DNA of 64,000 nucleotides. Origin: JABWBD01 sp040768665 (GTDB lineage Bacteria; Planctomycetota; Planctomycetia; Pirellulales; Thermoguttaceae). The notes under the pieces are model-generated. The model was not told where the DNA came from. It saw only the letters and a program-made list of their open reading frames with translations, and ran no database searches. Numbering within the stretch: the stretch's first letter is position 1; every line of letters begins with the position of its first letter. Positions 19,201 to 27,955 of the stretch are shown here, piece after piece. The stretch covers positions 1-64,000 of the forward strand of contig JAXGMN010000050.1 of assembly GCA_040768665.1 (NCBI GenBank), given 5' to 3'. A program made the translations under genes and the position numbers.

Positions 19201-21065
19201 GGCTGCCCTCCGCCCGACCGTTGCCCGCCCTCTCGTGGACCGCCGCCCGGGCGCGCCGGGCGACCCTGTCCGGGCATTGCCCTCAGGGCGGCGGTAAGCT
19301 CGGCACGGTCGATCGCTCCGTCGCGGTTCTTGTCGGCCTGGGAGAATTGCGACCACATCTGCTCGTCGGGGGCTTCCTCCTTTTGAATCTTGCCGTCGCC
19401 GTTGGCGTCCGCCTGGAAGATGCGATCGACTATGGCCGAAGGATCGTCGACTATGGCCGAAGGATCCATGCCACCGGCGCCTCCGCGAGGACCCGCGCCT
19501 CGCCGCCGTCCAGCCGCGGCGTCGCCCGGCTCTCCCGGCGATCGTCCGCCGCTGGGACGTTCGCCGCTGGCCGGCTGGCCAGCCTGATCGCTCTGCTCTC
19601 CGCCGGCACCCCCGCTGGAGCGCCCTGCCTTTGCCGCATCCGGTGGCAGTTCGGGCAGGGCGACCTTATCCCGGTAGGCAATCGCATTCAGTACGATCTG
19701 CTGCCCCTGCCGAAGTCCCTCGCGAATCACGACGAACTTGTCGTTGGTCGCGCCGATCTCGACCGGCTGCGCCGCCCATCCTCCTCCGTCGCGAAGCACC
19801 GCATAGTGCTTCCCGCCATGTTCGAAGATCGTCTGCACCGGAACCTGTACGACGTCCGGCAGCACGTTGACACGGATCTTGACCTGCGCGGTCAGTCCCG
19901 GCCTCAAGCCGGACGGCGGCTCTTCGATCTGGATGATCGTCTCGTATTCCTTGACGTTTGAACTGAACCACGACGCCGGGGCCGGATACTCGTTGACCTT
20001 CTGCACCTTGCCCCGGAGCTCCATGTTCTGATAGGCATCCATACGGATGGTCGCCGGCATACCGTCGGAAACCAACGCGATTTTGGCCTCGTTGATCTTC
20101 GCCTTGACCTGCATTCGCTTCGGGTCGGGCAGACGGATGATCACCTGGCGCTCGCGAACGGCGGTACCTTCTTCGATAATCACCTCGTTGCCGCCCCGCG
20201 AGTTGGTCTGATTCGCGTAGACGACCTGGCCCGCCTCCGGCGCCTTGATCACGCACTTGGTAATTTGCGTATTGATCAGCTCGAGCTTCTCCTTGTCGAG
20301 CTGGTGGCTGTGGTCAGCGGCTTCGAACTTCGCCTGGCAGGTCTTGATGTCCGCCTCGAGTTGCTTGGTCATCTTCTCCTTGGTGAACTCTTCGAGCACT
20401 CTTTTCTCCGTCTCCTTGGCCTCCTTTTCCGTCTCAGCCTTCTTGACGGCAAACTTGTCGGCCTCCAGTTGCAGCTTGGTAACGAACCCCTTCGCTGCCA
20501 GCCTCTCGCTGTATTCGGCATAGTCGATCGCTCGCCGCAGGTCTTCTTCTTTGACGAACAGTTCGCTCTCGATCGTCTGCAACTGCTGGATCAACTGTCC
20601 CTCGGTATACTCCCGCAGAGCGATCTCGGCGCTCTCCAGATCGTTCTGGGCCTGGATCATCACGGCCTCGCTGTTGGCGCACGTGATCATCTGCTTGGTC
20701 TTCTCGTCTTCCAGCGCCGACGAGTCGAGCAGAACCAGTTGATCGCCCGGCTGAACGTACGTCCCTTCGGGGAGGATCTCCAGAATCGTTGTTCCTCCGG
20801 AGCCCTGGGCCTGGACTTCGCAGCGGATCTCGACGTTGCTGGCGCTCTCCACGTCGCCGCGCTCGGTGATGTCATGAATGAATTCGCCCCGCTCCACCAC
20901 GTACATCATCGGCCCGGTCTCTTCCGTCGACCACGGCCAACTCGGCAAGACCGAAAACGCGATCGCGGGAATGATCAGCACCATCGACAGCGCAAGCAGC
21001 AGCCCTCGCAACGAAAAGCCGGCGCGGCGGGAAGCCGCTTCTGTCTTTGGTTGAACGCAGCGCAT
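19197..21065 (-). CDS. RND/MacA-like membrane fusion protein with C-terminal EF-hand pair
   Basis: The product has 622 residues from the ATG at 21065, which has GAGGGG upstream. A membrane anchor at about residues 15-35 ('LRGLLLALSMVLIIPAIAF') is followed by a HlyD/MacA-like adaptor. It has a split lipoyl domain ('GTYVQPGDQLVLLDSS' and 'VIKAPEAGQVVYA'). A long Lys/Glu-rich coiled coil (about residues 125-270) and a beta-barrel domain follow ('GLRPGLTAQVKIRVNVL'). The unusual part is the C-terminus: a Gly/Pro/Arg-rich linker, a short internal duplication of DPSAIVD, then two EF-hand loops ('DANGDGKIQKEE' and 'DKNRDGAIDRAE'). This suggests calcium sensing or binding in the periplasm, which is inference. 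The stop overlaps the ATPase start. Confidence 0.88.
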   Translation of the reverse strand: MRCVQPKTEAASRRAGFSLRGLLLALSMVLIIPAIAFSVLPSWPWSTEETGPMMYVVERGEFIHDITERGDVESASNVEIRCEVQAQGSGGTTILEILPEGTYVQPGDQLVLLDSSALEDEKTKQMITCANSEAVMIQAQNDLESAEIALREYTEGQLIQQLQTIESELFVKEEDLRRAIDYAEYSERLAAKGFVTKLQLEADKFAVKKAETEKEAKETEKRVLEEFTKEKMTKQLEADIKTCQAKFEAADHSHQLDKEKLELINTQITKCVIKAPEAGQVVYANQTNSRGGNEVIIEEGTAVRERQVIIRLPDPKRMQVKAKINEAKIALVSDGMPATIRMDAYQNMELRGKVQKVNEYPAPASWFSSNVKEYETIIQIEEPPSGLRPGLTAQVKIRVNVLPDVVQVPVQTIFEHGGKHYAVLRDGGGWAAQPVEIGATNDKFVVIREGLRQGQQIVLNAIAYRDKVALPELPPDAAKAGRSSGGAGGEQSDQAGQPASGERPSGGRSPGEPGDAAAGRRRGAGPRGGAGGMDPSAIVDDPSAIVDRIFQADANGDGKIQKEEAPDEQMWSQFSQADKNRDGAIDRAELTAALRAMPGQGRPARPGGGPREGGQRSGGGQP

Positions 21066-21518
21066 AGCAAACCCCTCTTGGCAGGCCCCGCTCCGGCTAG
21101 CAGGTGCGGGTGTCGTTCGGCGGGCACAAATCCGTTGTGCCTCCATTTTAACCAGAATAGACGGCACTGTCACCGCCTATCCCCCTCTCGCGACGGAAAA
21201 ATGAGACCGGAGCGACTCGTTTTCCTCGATCCATGAGAACCTCATTGAAGCCATAGCGTGATGAAAAAGGGACTGGCTCCGCAACACTCCCTCTTCACTC
21301 CGGTCAACCCACTATTACTTGTGGTGCGTGTCCCCTTTTGTCAGGCCACTCAAGCCATGAGCGCCCCCAACTAGAAACCCCGTTCGGGGGCTTGAGTTTC
21401 GGACTCCGGCTCCGATTTCTGCAAAACTCGATAGCCTTGTGCCCCCTCTGCTGGGCGCGATAGCATGAGACCCGGGTTTTCAGCACCGCCATAATCAGCA
21501 GGACGGAAGGAGACCGAC
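21066..21518. other. intergenic region with one dispersed palindromic element
   Basis: The spacer lies between the divergent exporter operon and the GH42-like gene. It contains the imperfect palindrome at 21261-21340 and nothing else I can identify. Promoters for both directions are expected but not recognisable. Confidence 0.55.
21261..21340. repeat. dispersed imperfect palindrome (GGGACTGGCTCCG type), copy A
   Basis: The left arm contains AAAAAGGGACTGGCTCCGC and the right arm GTGGTGCGTGTCCCCTTTT, which pair imperfectly. The copy at 45421-45506 has the same ends and the same central ACTATT..TTGTGGTG block. The size and ends resemble a non-autonomous palindromic unit. Confidence 0.65.
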
Positions 21519-24500
21519 ATGAAAAAGCGAACAACGTGGCTGCTGCCCCTCATCGCAGCCCTCGTCGCAACATCCTGGCTCCGCGCGGAAGACGTCTACC
21601 TCCAGGTCGAAGGCGACTGGAAGAAAACCGACTCCGGCAGGCAGCTTGAGAAAACGTTCGGATTTGCCACGGGCGCCGCGACCTACGGCCTGAGCTACGA
21701 CATCGAAGTCCCCGCCGACGCGCCGCCCGGCAAAGCGACCTCGAGCCAATGGGTGTTCACCACCGGCTACATTCCGCTCGGAATGCCAGGCCCGAGCAAC
21801 GCCAACTGGTATGTCCAAGGCTATTTCACCGTCCGGCTGGATGGACACCCCATTCACGACGTGCCGGCTGAGTTCCGCACTGTCCGCTCCGGCGGCGACG
21901 ATGCGCTGGTCGAAGGCTCCTGGCCGACCGCGAAGGGACCGGTCGCGATCCGCCTGGCGATGCGAGGCGGCGACGACAAGCTTCTGATGCAGGTTGAACT
22001 TGCGCCCGAGACAAAGGTTGAGAAGTGGGAGCTTGAGCTCCGCTGCTACCCCCATGCGTTTACCGAGCCGCGCGACCGCTGGATTGCGACCGCTGAGAGT
22101 GAGACCCAAGCCTCGAACTCGGTCGACCTGGATCGGGAGAAAGAGCCCTGGGTCCTGTACTACGACAAGCTGATGGACGGCGATCCGGCCAAGGGCGGGC
22201 CGTGCGGACTGGTCTACGTGCCCGAGGAAGTAGCAACCGCCAAGGTGACGGTCGGCAGCTATCCGATCACCACGCGACTATCGGCGAAACCCGGCAGCCG
22301 CAGGATCACCGTCGGCCTCTGGGATTTCACCCCCATGAACGACGTGGCCCTGCACCGCAATTACCTCCGCGAAAGCGGCTCGATGATCGCCGCCGACGTC
22401 GCGGCGGTTGCCGCCCACGACTGGACCGCCGGGGTGCTGCCTGCCGCCAGGCTGCCCGAGACCCGCGTCCGATTGCTTGCCGAACGGGTCCAGGACCGAC
22501 GCCGATCCACGCCCTACGACGAGATGACCGCCGAGATCGTCACTCCGCACATTGCCTGGGCCCGGCCGCTTGCCGGCGGTCCCGTCCGAACCCTGGTGGT
22601 CGGCCAGCGATGGCACCAGCGCGAAACGGTCGAACTGGCTCAGCGACTGGCAATGGAGCACGAGACCGTATGCTTCTCCGAGGCCGACAGCGTCCTCTCC
22701 GAACGGTCGCTCTATCTTTACGGTTCCTACGGAGCTTACGGCTACCCTCGCAAGAACCAGATCGACGTGCTGGCCGACCTCTCCACGAAACTGCGTGCCG
22801 ATCGCGATTGCCTCATCTTCTCGGGCTTCAAGCCGGAGTTGATCCCGGAGAACCTCCGCAGCCGGATCGTGGAAAAGGTCCGAGGCGGCGCGGGCCTGAT
22901 CCTCCTGGGTACCGCGACGAAGCTGCTGGACGAGTTTGGCAAGGACGTCAGCAAAATCGATTGGTCGCCCGGGGTGGTGCGAGCCGAGCAGTTGCCGGTG
23001 CTCGACGCCATAGCCGCCGAGAATCGCCCCATCTGGACGGCCTATGCGGCGGGCAAAGGCCGGATCCTCGTGTTCCACTATCCGACGGCTTCCCGCAGCG
23101 CGCTGCACGGCCTGACGCCGCTTCTGAGCGTTCAGGATCCGGACAACCTTGCCTTCTACGACTACTACCACTCCCTCTTCGCCGCGGGCGTGCTCTGGGC
23201 CGCGCGGCGCGAGATGCCCGTCCGGGTCCAGGTATCTCAACAAGGCGACGAAGTGAGCTTCGAGTCGGCGGACCCGGTGCCCGGGGCGAGTCTCGAGATC
23301 ATCGCCGACGACGGATTGCGGGCCGTTCGCCAACGGACTGAGGAAAAACTCGATCTCCCGCGGGGCACATCGCGGCACAAACTCGCTGAGCTCGGGCCGG
23401 CCGCCGGGGCGCAGTTCGTCAGCGTTCTGATCAAGAAGGAGGGTCGCACGCTCGGCTGGAACACGGCCCGCCGCGAACGGCAATCGGACGTGCCGCGGAT
23501 TCTCGCCGTGGAACTGCCTGAGGAAGCGATTCCGCGGGGGAATCCCGTCACGGGCAAGGTCCGGCTCAGCAGCCTGCCCGCCGAACCCCGCGTTACGCTG
23601 GAGCTGCGCGACACGTTGGGCCGCATCCTGGCAAGACAACAGTCGGTCCCGAGTGCAGCGGAACTATCGTTCAGCATTCCACTGCGGCAACCGATCAGGC
23701 CGCTGGCCGAGCTCCGCGTCCGGCTCGACGGCGGCGACCGCTGGCTCGATCAGCGGCTGCAATACCTGGGCACCACCTGGCAGGACGATGGCGACTACCA
23801 TTTCCTCGCCTGGTCCGACGGAAGCAATCGGGCGGTGCGCCACTTCATCAACCAGGTTCTGTCGCTTGGCGGCGTCGACTGGATCGACAACACGGGCCTG
23901 ACCGGCGGCGATGCCGCGACGGCCGAAATCTACTGCCGCAATGCCGCACGCCAGGGCCTGTGGAGTATTCCCTACATCACGCGGATCCACTCGGACCAGA
24001 AAACCGATCGCGTTCGCCGTCCCTGCCTCACCGACCCCAAGCACCTTGAGTCATGGACGGCGGGCCTCCGCGACCGGGCTCTCGGCTCCTCGCGGTACGG
24101 TGTGCCGGGCTACACCCTGGGCGACGAGAACTACCTGGTCCGGGCCAACTCGGTGAGCGTCTGCACCTCGCCCACCTGCCTGGCCGAGTTCCGCGAGATG
24201 CTCGAGAAGCGCTACGGTACGCTCGACGAGCTCAACGGCCGTTGGCAGACCGAGTATCGCGCGTGGGACGAAGTGATCCCCGCAACCTTGGAAGACGTGA
24301 AGGAGAACCCGAAGCTTTGGCCGCGGTGGGCGTTGCACCGCCTGTTCATGGACGGCGTCTTCACCCGCGCCCATGCCAAGGGCCGCGAGGCGATCCGCTC
24401 GGTCGACCCGGATGCCCGCGTCGGTTTCGACGGCGTCTTCGACCTGAACAGTTGGCACGGCTACGACTTCTACCAGCTTTGCCGCCATTGCGACCTGAAC

Positions 24501-26222
24501 CAGGTCTACGCCGTGCGGCCGCCGCAGATCGAGTATCTCCGCTCGTGGCATCGGCCCGGCGCGATTCTCGGTTCGTGGTACAACCACACGGGCAATCGCG
24601 ACGAAACGGCCGCCAAGTGGCTCGCCTGGCATTTACTCTTCCATGGGCTGAACAGCAGTTGGTACTGGACCTCCTACAACACGGGCCCGGCGATGCTCTT
24701 CCCCGACCTGAGGCCCACGCCCCAGTTCCACTGGATGCGCGACTCGATCGGCGAGATCCGCAGCGGGATCGGCAAGCTGCTGCTCGGCGCCCGGCGCCTC
24801 GACGACGGCATCGCCATCCACTACAGCCAGGCCAGCGTTCACGCCGGCACGCTCCTCGGCCGCCGCCCCGGCGACGCGCAATGGGCATTCGCCCAATTGG
24901 TCGAGGATCTCGGCTACCAGCACCGCATGCTCTCCTACGAAGAGATCGAGCAAGGCAAGCTCGAAGACTACCGTGTGCTCTTGATGCCGGCCTGCACCGC
25001 CCTGAGTCGCAAGGAAGCCGAGGCGATTCGAGGCTTCGTCCAGCAGGGCGGGCTGGTGATCGCCGACACGCTGCCGGGCATTCTCGAGGACGACGGCTAT
25101 CTCCCGCGGGCCGGCCTGCTCGACGATCTTTTCGGCGTCTCCCGATCCGGGCTGCCAAAGCAGGAGGGCGCAAAACCGATCCGGTTCCAACTCGACGGCA
25201 AGGAAATCGAATCGGGCTTGACGGTCTACGACACGGCGCTAATGGCCGCCGCTGCGAAGCCGGCTGCCGCCGAGGGTTCGCCGGCCGTCTTCGTCCATGG
25301 CGCCGGCAAAGGCACGGCTGTTCTCTTGAACACGGCCATCGAGCAGTATCGCAGCCTCCGCCAGAAAGGAGAAGGCGAGCCCGAGCGGCGAACGGTCGGC
25401 GGTTTCCTCGAGGGTGTCGGACTCAAGCCCCAGGTCGCGATCTCGCCGGAGGGGCCATGGGAGACGGTCCGGTTTGCCGATGGCGACACGCTCTACGTCG
25501 CCATTCTTCCCGACGACAAGTTTATCGGCGAGCAGTCCCGTTCGGTCCGCATCGGCATGCCTCACAAGGCGTTCGTCTACGACGTCCGCGACAAAAAACC
25601 GCTCGGCGAAACGGACGCGGTGGCTGCCACGCTGGTTCCCGGGCAGCCCAAGATCTATGCCCTCATGCCCTACAACGTCCAGGGCATCGAAGTACGTACG
25701 CCCCGGGAAGCCCGCGCGGGAACCGACCTGCCGGTTGAGGTTGCCTTCGCTTCCTCGGTACCGCCGCAGGCCCGGCATTGTGTGCGGATCGAGTTGGTCG
25801 ATCCTCAAGCAGCGCCCGTCCGCCACTATGCAAAACGTTTTGTCCGCCGCCGCCGAAATCCACGCCGTCATTCCTGCCGCGCTGAACGACTGCCCGGCCC
25901 GTGGACCCTGCGTGCAACCGACATCGCCTCGGGCCGCACTGCCGGAGACAACTTTTCATTGTCCAGTAGGTCCTTGCCGCCGAGCGGGACCTTGCACGCC
26001 GCGGATGCTGATTTCACTTTAGGCGAGCGGCAGATAAGAATTTTCAGAATATCAGCCCGGCTGCTGGGAAGCAGCCGGGCTGATGGCAATCGTGAGGGGA
26101 TGCGATTATCTGCCGTAGGTCCCGCTTGCCGAGCGGATCTTGCACGCTGCGGGATGCTGATTTCAAGCACCGTCCGATCCGAAACATTATCCCACACCAG
26201 TCCGATCTTGTGGGCGGCGTAG
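21519..26222 (+). CDS. secreted GH42-like (beta-galactosidase-type) protein, damaged C-terminus
   Basis: The ATG at 21519 has AAGGAG upstream, followed by a signal peptide ending SWLRAED. An N-terminal beta region is followed by a GATase-like alpha/beta segment (about residues 350-530, 'LIFSGFKPELIPENLRSRIV'). From residue 760 a GH42-like barrel begins ('HFLAWSDGSNRA'), with 'GYTLGDEN' near residue 868 as the likely acid/base region. A trimerisation-type domain lies at about 1140-1200 ('VLLMPACTALSRKEAEAIRG'). It probably acts on exported or environmental glycans; the substrate is unknown. Near 25825-25900 the frame is wrong over about 65 bp. The family-like sequence NVLSAAAEIHAVIPAALND reads in another frame, and 'GPWTLRATDIASGRTAG' then returns in the original frame, so two compensating indels are likely. 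After about 25960 the frame runs into repeat sequence, so the natural end is uncertain. Confidence 0.8.
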   Translation: MKKRTTWLLPLIAALVATSWLRAEDVYLQVEGDWKKTDSGRQLEKTFGFATGAATYGLSYDIEVPADAPPGKATSSQWVFTTGYIPLGMPGPSNANWYVQGYFTVRLDGHPIHDVPAEFRTVRSGGDDALVEGSWPTAKGPVAIRLAMRGGDDKLLMQVELAPETKVEKWELELRCYPHAFTEPRDRWIATAESETQASNSVDLDREKEPWVLYYDKLMDGDPAKGGPCGLVYVPEEVATAKVTVGSYPITTRLSAKPGSRRITVGLWDFTPMNDVALHRNYLRESGSMIAADVAAVAAHDWTAGVLPAARLPETRVRLLAERVQDRRRSTPYDEMTAEIVTPHIAWARPLAGGPVRTLVVGQRWHQRETVELAQRLAMEHETVCFSEADSVLSERSLYLYGSYGAYGYPRKNQIDVLADLSTKLRADRDCLIFSGFKPELIPENLRSRIVEKVRGGAGLILLGTATKLLDEFGKDVSKIDWSPGVVRAEQLPVLDAIAAENRPIWTAYAAGKGRILVFHYPTASRSALHGLTPLLSVQDPDNLAFYDYYHSLFAAGVLWAARREMPVRVQVSQQGDEVSFESADPVPGASLEIIADDGLRAVRQRTEEKLDLPRGTSRHKLAELGPAAGAQFVSVLIKKEGRTLGWNTARRERQSDVPRILAVELPEEAIPRGNPVTGKVRLSSLPAEPRVTLELRDTLGRILARQQSVPSAAELSFSIPLRQPIRPLAELRVRLDGGDRWLDQRLQYLGTTWQDDGDYHFLAWSDGSNRAVRHFINQVLSLGGVDWIDNTGLTGGDAATAEIYCRNAARQGLWSIPYITRIHSDQKTDRVRRPCLTDPKHLESWTAGLRDRALGSSRYGVPGYTLGDENYLVRANSVSVCTSPTCLAEFREMLEKRYGTLDELNGRWQTEYRAWDEVIPATLEDVKENPKLWPRWALHRLFMDGVFTRAHAKGREAIRSVDPDARVGFDGVFDLNSWHGYDFYQLCRHCDLNQVYAVRPPQIEYLRSWHRPGAILGSWYNHTGNRDETAAKWLAWHLLFHGLNSSWYWTSYNTGPAMLFPDLRPTPQFHWMRDSIGEIRSGIGKLLLGARRLDDGIAIHYSQASVHAGTLLGRRPGDAQWAFAQLVEDLGYQHRMLSYEEIEQGKLEDYRVLLMPACTALSRKEAEAIRGFVQQGGLVIADTLPGILEDDGYLPRAGLLDDLFGVSRSGLPKQEGAKPIRFQLDGKEIESGLTVYDTALMAAAAKPAAAEGSPAVFVHGAGKGTAVLLNTAIEQYRSLRQKGEGEPERRTVGGFLEGVGLKPQVAISPEGPWETVRFADGDTLYVAILPDDKFIGEQSRSVRIGMPHKAFVYDVRDKKPLGETDAVAATLVPGQPKIYALMPYNVQGIEVRTPREARAGTDLPVEVAFASSVPPQARHCVRIELVDPQAAPVRHYAKRFVRRRRNPRRHSCRAERLPGPWTLRATDIASGRTAGDNFSLSSRSLPPSGTLHAADADFTLGERQIRIFRISARLLGSSRADGNREGMRLSAVGPACRADLARCGMLISSTVRSETLSHTSPILWAA
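25967..26165. repeat. 50-bp direct repeats (25967-26016 and 26116-26165)
   Basis: Both copies start TAGGTCC, contain GAGCGG and TTGCACGC, and end GGATGCTGATTTCA. They flank about 100 bp that hold the hairpin at 26051-26084. One copy lies at the frayed end of the GH42-like gene and the other at the end of the isomerase-like pseudogene. Confidence 0.65.
26051..26084. terminator. perfect 15-bp hairpin behind the GH42-like gene
   Basis: ATCAGCCCGGCTGCT and its exact complement are separated by GGGA. The sequence is nearly the same as the hairpin at 17089-17118. It is either a terminator or a dispersed REP-like unit used as one. Confidence 0.6.
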
Positions 26223-26606
26223 CCGATTTCGCGCAGATAGTCGCCGTAGACCATCATCCACGCGAATCGCGGGCTCGGAATGAGCCGCTTCCATCGGCCT
26301 TGAACCAGTTCAGCCAGCTCAGCGGCATACAGGCCGTCGTGTCGGACATCACGATGATGGTGCCCATGCAGGCGTTGATCGTGATTGGCCAGCGGGGGCG
26401 TTGTGCTCAAGCGAGCCATTGGCGGAAGATCCGGTAGAAGCTGCAACGCGCTCGATCGGCTTTTTCGGTCTCGAGCCCGGTGTCGGGCAGGGCGAGGCAG
26501 CGGGTCGGTCCAGGCCGCACATTGCCGCTGGAAGGCGGCGTCGGCCGCAGTCGCCTTGAGCCGGCCTGCCAGTTCCTCGGCACGTCGACGATGTCGAGTC
26601 GGTACC
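26175..26606 (-). pseudogene. remnant of a Tat-exported fucose-isomerase-like gene
   Basis: Conceptual translation in changing frames gives pieces that align in order with the intact protein at 46854-48413. 'LPDTGLETEKA' matches 'IPGTTLETERA', 'FYRIFRQWLA' matches 'LLEQVFRKLMA', 'ITINACMGTII' matches 'ITINSCMGTIM', and 'DTTACMPLS' matches 'ETTACMPLS'. After an internal deletion, 'AWMMVYGDYLREIGYA' matches 'HWMMVYGDYMRETGYA'. About 150 residues of the middle are missing and several frameshifts are present. It is therefore a dead paralogue. Its upstream edge abuts the palindromic element at 26616-26715. Confidence 0.7.
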
Positions 26607-26615
26607 GTTGCGCTC

Positions 26616-26717
26616 AGAGCCTATCCCAAAACCATCGGGGACTGGCTCATTTTGCGGAGTCTTCGGAGCAAAATGTGCCTGTTCCCTCTCCTCCGACGGT
26701 TTTGGGATAGGCTCTCA
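26616..26717. repeat. palindromic element copy 1, supplying a gene's stop codon
   Basis: The outer arms AGAGCCTATCCCAAAACC (26616-26633) and its exact complement (26698-26715) enclose a nested imperfect stem. That stem is formed by GGGGACTGGCTCATTTTGC and GCAAAATGTGCCTGTTCCC. A copy of the same size and structure lies at 37939-38041. In both, the element's right border read on the minus strand is ATTGAGAGCC, and its TGA is the stop codon of the adjacent minus-strand gene. Confidence 0.8.
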
Positions 26718-27953
26718 ATACGTCAATCCCGCACGGACCAGAATCGTATCGGAGGGGCTGACATCCGGAGTATCGCTTTCATACTCGATCTCGCGGCCGA
26801 AAACGTAGCCGACTTCCAGCCAACCGTCCAGCGTGCCGATCGCCTTGCGGCGGATGCCCAGCATGGCGCGGAAGTCGCGATACGTGAATCGGTCGACCGC
26901 ACCGCCCTCCCGTTCGATAGCCCAGGTGCCGCCGCCCAACTCTCCGGCCAGGTAGAGCCAGTCTTGAACCCGGTCGCCGGTGAATCCCGACCAATAGACC
27001 CGGCGAGCAATCTCGGGACGCGGAGCGGCGATTTTGAACTCCCATTCGGGATTCGGCTTCCAGATGATTCCACCGATCGGCAATACTTGCAGGTCGTCGC
27101 GGTCCAGGTAGGCGACACCGAAGATGATTCTCGTTGTCGGCGTCCAGTCGAATAGGGCGGCGCCGTGGCCCGTGATCCGAAGTCCCTCGTCGCCGCCTTG
27201 CTCGAAATCACTGTAAATACCCGGCGCGACCGCCAGATCCGACGCCCAGCGGGGCGTGTACCTGCGAAACCAGCGAAACTGCGTATAGGCATCGTACACC
27301 CGCGGCGGAAGATCGCTGGCGCGCGGGCCTTCGAGGTAGCGGACGGCGAACCCGGGCGTGATGATCAACGGGAAGTCGCGCGAGGGAATCGGCACAGCCA
27401 GGACGGTCTTGAGCTCGACTTCGTTCATGCCGAACGAGTCGTCCTCGCTCCCGTCCATCAGCCATGTTTCGCTGAATGTAAGCTTCTGAAACATACCGTC
27501 GCGGGCGTCGGGCGGCCGGTCGGGATTGATCGGAGCCGGGGCCTCCAGAGGCAGCCCAGGCAGACGCGTCTCCGGCCCGTAGGGCCCCGGGATGAGAGGT
27601 TCCGCAGACTCGTAAAGAACCTCGCCTTCCGAGAGAATCGATCCGTCGGGTGCGAGGAATCGGCCATCAGGAGTCTCGACGAATCCGAGTTGCCGTACCG
27701 GAAACGCTTCGCTCGCCGGAAGGACCTCAGGCAAGCGTCGCACCTGCTGCGAGACGGCGAGCCCTGCCGTCAGCCACAGCAGGATTGCGACCGGAAAGAA
27801 GACAACCACCCGCCGGAACACCAAGCAGCCAGGCTGCTGACATCGAGCGACCGCTTGGGGCAGCGGGAATCCGTCTGCCAGCAACCGGGCTGCTGAGCCT
27901 TTTGAAATCGCGGCGGTTCGTTGAAGTAAAACGATTGGAGTCTTCACGGTCAA
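26715..27953 (-). CDS. outer-membrane beta-barrel-like protein, paralogue 1
   Basis: The longest reading (412 residues, TTG at 27953) follows its upstream paralogue by two bases. The first 44 codons are atypical and overlap hairpin-like DNA. The real start may be a GTG at 27947 or 27821, the latter directly before the hydrophobic segment 'VVVFFPVAILLWLTAGLAVS', which looks like a signal peptide. The mature part has alternating beta strands typical of an outer-membrane barrel, such as 'PLIITPGFAVRYLEGP', 'DLAVAPGIYSDF', 'IIFGVAYLDRDDLQVLPIGG' and 'WLEVGYVFGREIEYES', and ends in Tyr. It is clearly homologous to the protein at 27956-29227. It may belong to the DUF6268-type family, though I am unsure. 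Its stop codon lies in the border of the palindromic element. Confidence 0.78.
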   Translation of the reverse strand: MTVKTPIVLLQRTAAISKGSAARLLADGFPLPQAVARCQQPGCLVFRRVVVFFPVAILLWLTAGLAVSQQVRRLPEVLPASEAFPVRQLGFVETPDGRFLAPDGSILSEGEVLYESAEPLIPGPYGPETRLPGLPLEAPAPINPDRPPDARDGMFQKLTFSETWLMDGSEDDSFGMNEVELKTVLAVPIPSRDFPLIITPGFAVRYLEGPRASDLPPRVYDAYTQFRWFRRYTPRWASDLAVAPGIYSDFEQGGDEGLRITGHGAALFDWTPTTRIIFGVAYLDRDDLQVLPIGGIIWKPNPEWEFKIAAPRPEIARRVYWSGFTGDRVQDWLYLAGELGGGTWAIEREGGAVDRFTYRDFRAMLGIRRKAIGTLDGWLEVGYVFGREIEYESDTPDVSPSDTILVRAGLTY

Positions 27954-27955
27954 CT

